Below, piece by piece: positions 9,891 through 15,022 of a stretch of 15,022 bases of DNA. Source of the stretch: Sulfurovum sp. (GTDB lineage: Bacteria > Campylobacterota > Campylobacteria > Campylobacterales > Sulfurovaceae); assembly GCA_027066595.1 (NCBI GenBank), contig JAMONG010000068.1:1-15022 (forward strand), in the 5' to 3' direction. The number at the start of each line of letters is the position of its first letter. Within the stretch, counting starts at the first letter, position 1. The translations under genes were made by a program, and so were the position numbers. The notes beneath the pieces are model-generated. The model did not search any database and was not told the DNA's origin. It saw only the letters and a list, made by a program, of their open reading frames with translations.

Positions 9891-10760
9891 TTAGAGTTTT
9901 TTCAGGAATGTTAGAAAGTTTTGTAGTTCTTTTTCATCAGTAAAATTGATTTCAATACTTTTAGCTTTTATTTTATGTGTAAAAGGAAGTAAAGTTTCTA
10001 TTTCTGTGACATAATTTTTAGTAAGATTTTTGACTATTTTTGTCTCTTTGTTTTTACTAGGGTTTTCTTTATGGGTTTTCACCATATTTTCAGTCTCACG
10101 TACACTCAATTTTTGCCCAATCACAGAGTCTATTATCACTTTTTGCTTTTTATCATCCAACCCCACAAGTACCTTTGCATGTCCTTGTGAAATTTTTCCT
10201 AAAATTAACTGCTCTTGTGCATACTTACTTAAAGATAAAAGACGCATAGTATTGGTGATTTGTGAACGGCTTTTGTGCACAATAGAAGAGAGATTGTCAT
10301 GGGTTATTTCATGTACTTCTATGAGTTCAGCATAAGAATTTGCAAGCTCTATAGCATTCAGATTTTCTCTTTGAATGTTCTCTAAAAGGGCTAACTCACG
10401 AAGCTTAATATCATCGATGTCTGCGTCTGCGATGATTGCTTTAACAGTGGAAAGTTTTGCAAGTTTATGTGCACGAAGACGACGCTCACCTGCGATAAGC
10501 AGATAACCCTCTTCTTTTTCTATCACCACTATGGGCTGAAGGAGTCCATGTTCTGCTATCGATTCACTAAGTTCTTTTAGTGCTTGTTCATCAAAATGTT
10601 TACGTGGCTGAAAGGGGTTTGGGGTAATAGCATCAACATCTAACGCTTCAACCCTAGCACCTTGTGCTTCAAGTTCAAAACTATCTAACTCAGAGAGGTC
10701 TTTTTCATATGCTTCTTCTACTTCTGAAAGTATGTCTCCTAGTCCCCTACCTAATGCCAT
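9891..10760 (-). CDS. parB: Chromosome-partitioning protein ParB (Spo0J family)
   Basis: ParB CTP-dependent DNA clamp that loads at parS sites and stimulates the ParA ATPase, 289 residues. The N-terminal CTP-binding domain shows ITPNPFQPRKHFD (45-57), LLQPIVV (73-79) and the diagnostic GERRLRA (91-97), followed by ENIQRENLNAIE (127-138). A helix-turn-helix DNA-binding region spans about 153-175 with KSRSQITNTMRLLSLS, then ISQGHAKVL (190-198). A variable Lys-rich linker precedes a short dimerisation domain ending NFLTFLKKL. The ATG lies one base after the parA stop, with AGAGG inside the parA end as ribosome binding site, so the pair is co-expressed. I found no complete parS site in the window. 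Confidence 0.97.
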   Translation of the reverse strand: MALGRGLGDILSEVEEAYEKDLSELDSFELEAQGARVEALDVDAITPNPFQPRKHFDEQALKELSESIAEHGLLQPIVVIEKEEGYLLIAGERRLRAHKLAKLSTVKAIIADADIDDIKLRELALLENIQRENLNAIELANSYAELIEVHEITHDNLSSIVHKSRSQITNTMRLLSLSKYAQEQLILGKISQGHAKVLVGLDDKKQKVIIDSVIGQKLSVRETENMVKTHKENPSKNKETKIVKNLTKNYVTEIETLLPFTHKIKAKSIEINFTDEKELQNFLTFLKKL

Positions 10761-10761
10761 C

Positions 10762-11550
10762 TTAACCTCTTGCTATTACTGTAGCTAAGTCTCTATAGGC
10801 GACTGAACCTTTAGAACTAGAGGCATACGTAGTCACAGGCTTACCAAAACTTGGGCTTTCTGCTATTTTTACATTACGTGGTACTACGATACACTCTTTT
10901 GAATTCTTTTTAATATGAAACAGTTTATCTTTAAAGTGATGTGTTAAATCTGCTAGTACTTGCTTAGAAAGGTTGTTTTGTCCTGAATACATCGTAGGAA
11001 GGAAACCTTTTATTTTAAGTTTTGGATTAATAGTCTTTTTAAGTAAAGAGACTGTGTTAAGCAACTGTGCCAACCCTTCTAAGGCAAAAAACTCACATTG
11101 TATAGGAATAATCACAGAATCTGAAGCACTCAATGCGTTAATAGTAATAGGACCAAGTGCTGGTGGAGAATCAATAATCACAAAATCAAATTTCTTAGAA
11201 ACCTCTTTAAGTTTCTCTTTTAACACAAGTTCTCTATTTTTCTTTTTAGGATTGTAAAACTCTTTTTCAATCCCTACAAGTCCAATGTTGGAAGGTGCTA
11301 AAGAGAGGTTATCTATAGACGTTTTCAAGACTACTTCTGAGAGTTTCTTAGAACCTATAAGTACATGGTAAATATTAAATTCATAATCACCTCTAGAAAA
11401 CCCCAAAGAGGTCGTTGCATTAGACTGAGGATCAATGTCTAAAAGAAGTACTTTTAAGCCTTTTTCAGCCAAAGATGCTGCTAAGTTTACTGCTGTTGTT
11501 GTTTTTCCTACGCCACCTTTTTGGTTGGCTATGCTAATTACCTCACTCAT
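10762..11550 (-). CDS. parA: Chromosome-partitioning ATPase ParA (Soj family)
   Basis: ParA/Soj Walker-type ATPase that forms nucleoid-bound dimers and moves ParB-origin complexes; 262 residues. The deviant Walker A motif KGGVGKTT is at 11-18 with the signature Lys11, the Walker A' strand LLLDIDPQSNAT at 35-46, and Walker B FVIIDSPPALG at 123-133. There is no N-terminal helix-turn-helix extension, so this is the chromosomal Soj type rather than the plasmid P1 type. Its ATG overlaps the birA stop as ATGA and its stop lies one base before parB. Confidence 0.97.
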   Translation of the reverse strand: MSEVISIANQKGGVGKTTTAVNLAASLAEKGLKVLLLDIDPQSNATTSLGFSRGDYEFNIYHVLIGSKKLSEVVLKTSIDNLSLAPSNIGLVGIEKEFYNPKKKNRELVLKEKLKEVSKKFDFVIIDSPPALGPITINALSASDSVIIPIQCEFFALEGLAQLLNTVSLLKKTINPKLKIKGFLPTMYSGQNNLSKQVLADLTHHFKDKLFHIKKNSKECIVVPRNVKIAESPSFGKPVTTYASSSKGSVAYRDLATVIARG

Positions 11551-12182
11551 CGTAAACTATACACCTTTTTTCCTCCGATTATTAATGAACCATCATTACA
11601 CAACTGTGCGTCCCCTAGGCTCGTTTGATAGTTTTCAATATGAACTGAAAACTTTCTACTTAACTCAAATTCTACCTCAAATTCACTAAAAACATGCTTC
11701 CATTTAGGAAACTTTTCAAGTGCATGTAGGTACTTTTCTAGCAATAATTCAGGTGTAATATCGCTCTGCAAGGCAGTGTAGCCATTTTGAGATTTTTTCA
11801 AATTTATCCCAATTCCACATACTAAAACATCATTCACTTTTTGAGTGATAGTTCCACCCACTTTTTCATCATTTTTATAGAAATCATTTGGCCATTTTAA
11901 CCAAAGTTTTTCACCAAGTTCTAAAAGTGTTTGCTTCATAATATATGAAAAATAGATAGAAGCAGAACTTAAAGCCAAATCTTTAGGTAAACTCTCTAAA
12001 TGGATGGCGATAGAGGCAAAAAAGTTTCCCTTACCCCCACTCCAGTCATTGTCCCGACTGCCTACTCCAGCACTCTGTTCTTCTACGATAATAGCGATAG
12101 GTGCAAAAAGTTTTTTATCTTTTAATTGTTGTATGACATATTTCTGTGTTGAAGGAAGTGTTTTAAATGATTTTATTTCCAA
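11547..12182 (-). CDS. birA: Biotin--[acetyl-CoA-carboxylase] ligase, catalytic-domain-only BirA
   Basis: Biotin protein ligase, which forms biotinyl-AMP and transfers biotin to the carrier Lys of biotin-dependent enzymes; cytosolic. The 211-residue protein has the catalytic motifs STQ (11-13), the biotinyl-AMP loop QSAGVGSRDNDW (36-47, equivalent to the GRGRRGRxW region of E. coli BirA), KWPND (96-100), KVGGTI (107-112) and GIGINL (123-128), plus a small C-terminal domain. There is no N-terminal helix-turn-helix, so it should not repress biotin genes. It begins with TTG at 12182, inside the end of fmt (20-base overlap); GAGGG lies just upstream and no nearer ATG would preserve STQ. Its end overlaps parA by ATGA. 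Confidence 0.93.
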   Translation of the reverse strand: MEIKSFKTLPSTQKYVIQQLKDKKLFAPIAIIVEEQSAGVGSRDNDWSGGKGNFFASIAIHLESLPKDLALSSASIYFSYIMKQTLLELGEKLWLKWPNDFYKNDEKVGGTITQKVNDVLVCGIGINLKKSQNGYTALQSDITPELLLEKYLHALEKFPKWKHVFSEFEVEFELSRKFSVHIENYQTSLGDAQLCNDGSLIIGGKKVYSLR

Positions 12183-13083
12183 CTTTAAGCCCTCGTCCTA
12201 CACAGTATGCCTTTGAAGACATTGGTTTTTTAGATGCAGGTTGAAATGTAGCGATTTTTAATGCCCCTTTACTGCACCCCACTACGACACTGTCATCCTC
12301 AAAGCTAAGTATCTCATATGCTGTATGTTTAACATCTTTATCTACAAGTTCTACACCCTCAAATTTCATACCATTACCTGTAAAGATACCTGGCCAACCT
12401 TCAAAAGCTCTATATTTATTGTAAATGCTCACTGCATCGTCAAAGTCTATCTGTCCATCTGCTTTTTTAATCTTCTTGCAAAGTGTTGCCTCTGCTTCAT
12501 TTTGCTTTTGCGGGGTAATATTTTTAAAATTACGCACAGTACTTAAAGTGAGTTCACATGCATCAACAGTGAGTTGTTGCATTAAAGCATGAAGTCTCAT
12601 GTCTTCAGGAATAACAAACTCTGCCATCTCCAAAATATCTCCAGTATCTAGCCCCTCTTCCATCAGCATAGATGTTACACCAGACTTTTCATCACCGTTA
12701 AGTAATGACTGCTGTACAGGTGATGCACCTCTATACTGTGGTAAAAGAGAAGCATGTAGGTTAATACACGGAGCAATATCTAGTATATTTCTAGGTAATA
12801 TCTGTCCAAAAGCCGCCACTATGATATAGTCAGGGTTAGCCTCTTTTATCGCTTCAAACATACCTTCATCAACAAGACGATTTGGCTGTAAAACTTCTAT
12901 GCCATGTTCTTCTGCCAACACTTTCACAGGAGGAGGTGTCAAAACCTTTTTACGCCCTACAGGTCTATCTGGTTGAGTTAAAACGAGTGATACTTCCATA
13001 TCATCTGCTTGTATCAGGCTCTCCAATATCTCTTTTGCATAATGGGGTGTACCCATGTAGACTATTTTATTTTTTTTATTCAT
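12163..13083 (-). CDS. fmt: Methionyl-tRNA formyltransferase
   Basis: Transfers the formyl group from 10-formyl-tetrahydrofolate to initiator Met-tRNA. The 306-residue protein has both domains. The N-terminal Rossmann-type catalytic domain (about 5-190) contains MGTPHYAKEIL (10-20), the catalytic Asn108-His110 within INLHASLLP, the signature SLLPQYRGASP (112-122) and catalytic Asp146 in GLDTGDIL. The C-terminal beta-barrel tRNA-binding domain (about 205-306) contains FEGWPGIF. The ATG at 13083 overlaps the stop of higA as ATGA, and the gene overlaps birA by 20 bases. I recall fmt directly following proB in related genomes; here an insert lies between them. Confidence 0.97.
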   Translation of the reverse strand: MNKKNKIVYMGTPHYAKEILESLIQADDMEVSLVLTQPDRPVGRKKVLTPPPVKVLAEEHGIEVLQPNRLVDEGMFEAIKEANPDYIIVAAFGQILPRNILDIAPCINLHASLLPQYRGASPVQQSLLNGDEKSGVTSMLMEEGLDTGDILEMAEFVIPEDMRLHALMQQLTVDACELTLSTVRNFKNITPQKQNEAEATLCKKIKKADGQIDFDDAVSIYNKYRAFEGWPGIFTGNGMKFEGVELVDKDVKHTAYEILSFEDDSVVVGCSKGALKIATFQPASKKPMSSKAYCVGRGLKVGNKII

Positions 13084-13385
13084 ACTATTTCGAAATGTCC
13101 TACTTCTATCTCATCTAATTCATTCTTCTTTTTATGACTTACTTTATACAGGTCATACTGATTTTGTAGATTTAGCCACAATTGTGGAGAAGTACCAAAA
13201 TATTTCGCTAACTTCAATGCCATCTCTGTAGTCATACCTCTCTTTTCATTGACCAGTTCATTGATAGCACGAAACGAGGTATGCAATGCCTTTGCCAAAT
13301 AACTCTGTGTAAGTCCAAGAGGAACTAAAAACTCCTCTTTGAGTACTTCTCCTACATGGGTGGGTTGTCTTTTTAATTCTGTCAT
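13080..13385 (-). CDS. higA: HigA-family antitoxin (helix-turn-helix)
   Basis: Antitoxin and probable autorepressor of the adjacent HigB toxin, 101 residues. It opens with PTHVGEVLKEEFLVPLGLTQ (8-27), close to the PTHPGEVLxEEFLxPLGLxQ hallmark of the HigA/VapI family. An Xre-type helix-turn-helix occupies about 24-62 (SYLAKALHTSFRAINELVNEKRG), followed by LKLAKYFGTSPQLWLNLQNQYDLYKV, also typical of the family. AGGAG lies 5 bases before the ATG at 13385, 8 bases after the higB stop. Its stop overlaps the fmt start (ATGA), which couples antitoxin and fmt translation. The likely operator is the palindrome at 13683-13701. Confidence 0.93.
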   Translation of the reverse strand: MTELKRQPTHVGEVLKEEFLVPLGLTQSYLAKALHTSFRAINELVNEKRGMTTEMALKLAKYFGTSPQLWLNLQNQYDLYKVSHKKKNELDEIEVGHFEIV

Positions 13386-13393
13386 GTTTACTC

Positions 13394-13675
13394 CTAATGG
13401 TAATCTGTAATCACTACATCATACGCATTGCCATTTTCAAAAGCAAATACGATGCGGTATTGTTTATTAATGCGAATAGAGTACTTACCTTTTAACTCTC
13501 GTTCCAGTGCTTCAAATCTGTTAGCTGGAGGCACACGTAAGTCATCTAATACATATGCAGCATTGAGGTAGTCTAACTTTCTTAGTGCTACTTTATGTAT
13601 AGTAGAAGGTATTTTTTTACTTTTAGCTGTTGTGTAAAAGCGTTCAGTCTCTTTATCTGCAAAACTTTTTATCAT
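13394..13675 (-). CDS. higB: HigB-family toxin (RelE-like, ribosome-dependent mRNA interferase)
   Basis: Toxin of a type II pair; HigB proteins of the RelE/ParE fold cut mRNA on the ribosome. The 93-residue protein matches the family end to end: IKSFADKETERFY (2-14), a helical hairpin with LRKLDYLNAAYVLDDLRVPP (31-50), NRFEALE (52-58), KYSIRINKQYRIVFAF (64-79), and the terminal VVITDYH. Basic residues Arg68 and Arg74 and the terminal His93 are in place, the last two corresponding to catalytic residues of Proteus vulgaris HigB by my alignment, so it looks intact. No Shine-Dalgarno motif precedes the ATG at 13675, and the -10 box ends 5 bases upstream, consistent with a leaderless message. The toxin-before-antitoxin order is typical of higBA. 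Confidence 0.93.
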   Translation of the reverse strand: MIKSFADKETERFYTTAKSKKIPSTIHKVALRKLDYLNAAYVLDDLRVPPANRFEALERELKGKYSIRINKQYRIVFAFENGNAYDVVITDYH

Positions 13676-13680
13676 ATTAC

Positions 13681-13710
13681 AGTATAACAGATAGTGTTAT
13701 AGTTTGTCAA
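13681..13710 (-). promoter_or_regulatory. higBA promoter with palindromic operator
   Basis: On the minus strand, a perfect -35 box TTGACA (13710-13705) is followed after 18 bases by TATACT (13686-13681). The perfect inverted repeat TATAACA-N5-TGTTATA (13683-13701) covers most of the spacer and part of the -10 box, where a bound HigA dimer would block RNA polymerase. Transcription would start about at the A of the higB ATG (13675). The -35 box contains the TGA stop of the upstream HAD gene. This is the strongest promoter match in the window; its role as operator is inferred from how known higBA operons work. Confidence 0.75.
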
Positions 13711-14234
13711 GATATTGTATGTTTCCAATTACGCTTATCAATTTTTCTAAAATTTTCTTTTTTTTCTAGAATTTTTAAATATTTTTTTAATAAAAAGAGT
13801 TCATTATCTTCTTCACCAAAAAATGGTTTTACTCGTATTAAATTTCCATAGTTTCTTTGTAATTTCTCTGGAGAATCGTCTACTACAAGTATATTATCTA
13901 AACAATAACCTTTTCTTTTTAATTTTTTTAAATCTTTTATCCAAATTATTTCATCCTTATTTAGATCTCGAAATTGTACACAATCTTCCCTTGTCAATAA
14001 AAATGATATATTAATATTAAAAAAAATATTATGAACAATTTCTTCTGCATAATTTTTAGTAGAAGATGTCCATACTACAAGTTCAAAATTGTCATTACAA
14101 AAAGTTAAGAATTCATTTAGATAACTTCTTCTATTTACAAAAAAATCACCTATTTTAAAATCATATGAAGCAGTTACTGTTTTTGTAGCTCGGATTAATG
14201 TTTCATCTAAATCTAAAACTAATAATTTTTTCAT
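13707..14234 (-). CDS. FCP1/NIF-type HAD phosphatase-like protein, very AT-rich
   Basis: Small HAD-superfamily protein of the FCP1/SCP (NLI-interacting factor) type, 175 residues. Motif I is VLDLDETL (6-13) with Asp8 as expected nucleophile and Asp10 as acid/base in the DxDxT pattern. Motif II is VVWTSS (Thr56), a Lys-rich segment (100-107) can supply motif III, and motif IV is VVDDSP (117-122). The tail FFGEEDNELFLLKKYLK (138-154) also fits FCP1-like domains. All catalytic residues look intact, so activity is plausible; the substrate is unknown, and eukaryotic relatives dephosphorylate phosphoproteins. Hand-counted G+C is about 22% over 13741-14220, against about 38-45% in sampled proB lines, suggesting transfer from another genome. 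The ATG lies 3 bases after the proB stop behind AAGAAG. No membrane segment or signal peptide is seen. Confidence 0.85.
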   Translation of the reverse strand: MKKLLVLDLDETLIRATKTVTASYDFKIGDFFVNRRSYLNEFLTFCNDNFELVVWTSSTKNYAEEIVHNIFFNINISFLLTREDCVQFRDLNKDEIIWIKDLKKLKRKGYCLDNILVVDDSPEKLQRNYGNLIRVKPFFGEEDNELFLLKKYLKILEKKENFRKIDKRNWKHTIS

Positions 14235-14237
14235 AAT

Positions 14238-15008
14238 TTATCTTCTTTTAAAAAGCGTCCCACCAACATGCTCACCATCTACAAGCAAAGACTTCACATC
14301 ACTTAGGTCAAACCCACTTGCTAAAAACATCTCTTTTCCATGTTTCATAAGAAAGTCTGCTGATTGAAGTTTCGTTACGATGCCCCCTGTGGCAAATTCG
14401 TTGTTAGGGGTGTGTTCTGCTTCTAGTTCTTCTTTAGAGATGCTTGTGACTACTGCACGGCGTTTGGCATCGTTATATCTGTTAGGGTCTTTGTCGTAAA
14501 ACGCATCTATATCTGAGAGTATCACAAGGAGTTTTGCATCAAAATGGTGTGCTACATGGGCTGAGAGTCTGTCATTGTCTCCAAAAACTAGCTCTTCAAT
14601 ACTCACTGTGTCATTTTCGTTGATGATGGGGACTACATTATTTTGTAGCAATGTATCTATGGCATTTTTAGCATGTTCGATGTGTTCTTTAGATTCAAAT
14701 ACCTCGGCATAGAGTAGTACCTGAGAACAGAGCAAATCAAACTTGGCAAATTTCTCTTGATACATACTAAGTAGCAGAGGTTGACCTATGGCTGCTAGTG
14801 CCTGTTTGTTGGCAATCTTACTTCTGTCTAAAGCAAGTTGTGTAAACCCAGCTGCTACTGCACCAGAACTTACAAGTATCACCTCATAATGATATGTTTT
14901 AAGTACTGCGATGAGTTCTACTAGAGCAAACATACGTATTTTCGCTATAGCACCCTCTTGGGTTAAGACATGAGAACCAACTTTTATAACGATACGTTGT
15001 TTACTCAT
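14238..15008 (-). CDS. proB: Glutamate 5-kinase, short form without PUA domain
   Basis: Phosphorylates glutamate to glutamyl-5-phosphate, the first step of proline synthesis; cytosolic. The 256-residue protein is a single amino-acid-kinase domain: [11 protein letters not shown] (6-16, phosphate-binding Lys9), VSSGAVAAG (46-54), the glutamate-binding INENDTVS (129-136), [12 protein letters not shown] (142-153), [12 protein letters not shown] (164-175) and [11 protein letters not shown] (207-217). It ends soon after GTLFKRR, so the C-terminal PUA domain of the 367-residue E. coli enzyme is missing; this short form is the one I recall from Campylobacterota. GAGG lies 7 bases before the ATG at 15008. 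The stop is followed 3 bases later by the HAD gene instead of fmt. Confidence 0.97.
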   Translation of the reverse strand: MSKQRIVIKVGSHVLTQEGAIAKIRMFALVELIAVLKTYHYEVILVSSGAVAAGFTQLALDRSKIANKQALAAIGQPLLLSMYQEKFAKFDLLCSQVLLYAEVFESKEHIEHAKNAIDTLLQNNVVPIINENDTVSIEELVFGDNDRLSAHVAHHFDAKLLVILSDIDAFYDKDPNRYNDAKRRAVVTSISKEELEAEHTPNNEFATGGIVTKLQSADFLMKHGKEMFLASGFDLSDVKSLLVDGEHVGGTLFKRR

Positions 15009-15022
15009 CCCTATGCCTCGTT

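Noticed and set aside
9829..11550. Search for a parS site near parAB
   Set aside because: No full match to TGTTTCACGTGAAACA was found by eye here or elsewhere; fragments such as GTTTCACC near 6070 and TGAAACACGT near 8383 are half-matches inside atp genes.
13080..14240. Transposon or integron boundaries around the HAD-higBA insert
   Set aside because: No inverted terminal repeats, target-site duplication or recombinase gene seen; similarity between the two junctions is only shared A-rich sequence around start codons.
15009..15022. Possible last codons of obgE upstream of proB
   Set aside because: Minus-strand codons Asn-Glu-Ala then TAG (15013-15011) could end the obg gene expected there in relatives, but 14 bases are too few to identify a gene.

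Overview
The window is a contiguous minus-strand block of core chromosomal genes from a member of the Campylobacterota (Epsilonproteobacteria), probably a free-living Sulfurovum/Sulfurimonas-like relative. The basis is the gene order, read in transcription direction: proB, [insert], fmt, birA, parA, parB, atpF', atpF, atpH, atpA, atpG, atpD, atpC, exbB/tolQ, exbD/tolR, tonB/tolA, tolB, pal, cpoB. From memory this is the order in Campylobacter jejuni and its relatives. Supporting signs are moderate-to-low G+C, AGGAG-type ribosome binding sites, and TATAAT-like -10 boxes with weak -35 boxes. No plus-strand gene, RNA gene, IS element or CRISPR array was found.

Layout from right to left, in transcription direction. 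At 14238-15008 is a short glutamate 5-kinase (proB). At 13080-14234 is a three-gene insert: a very AT-rich FCP1/NIF-type HAD phosphatase-like gene, then a higB-higA toxin-antitoxin pair with its own promoter and a palindromic operator. At 9891-13083 is a tightly coupled set, fmt (initiator-tRNA formylation), birA (biotin ligase) and parA-parB (chromosome segregation). At 4036-9828 are seven subunits of F1Fo ATP synthase (b', b, delta, alpha, gamma, beta, epsilon) behind a TATAAT promoter. At 1-4034 is the Tol-Pal envelope system: ExbB/TolQ and ExbD/TolR motor, TolA/TonB-like tether, TolB, Pal, and the first 80 codons of CpoB/YbgF, cut by the window edge.

The genes are packed end to end, with ATGA or TAATG overlaps at several junctions. 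The only sizeable non-coding gap is 2055-2253, upstream of tolB. The ATP synthase block lacks subunits a and c, as is normal in this class, where they lie elsewhere. The Tol motor directly downstream uses the proton-motive force to which the ATP synthase is coupled.

The accessory part is the HAD-higBA insert between proB and fmt. The higB promoter fits a leaderless toxin mRNA, its -35 box contains the stop codon of the HAD gene, and a perfect 7-bp inverted repeat covers the -10 box and spacer. The antitoxin stop overlaps the fmt start (ATGA), so the toxin-antitoxin unit appears spliced into the expression of fmt-birA-parAB. I see no clearly new multi-gene system; this insertion is the part most worth testing.
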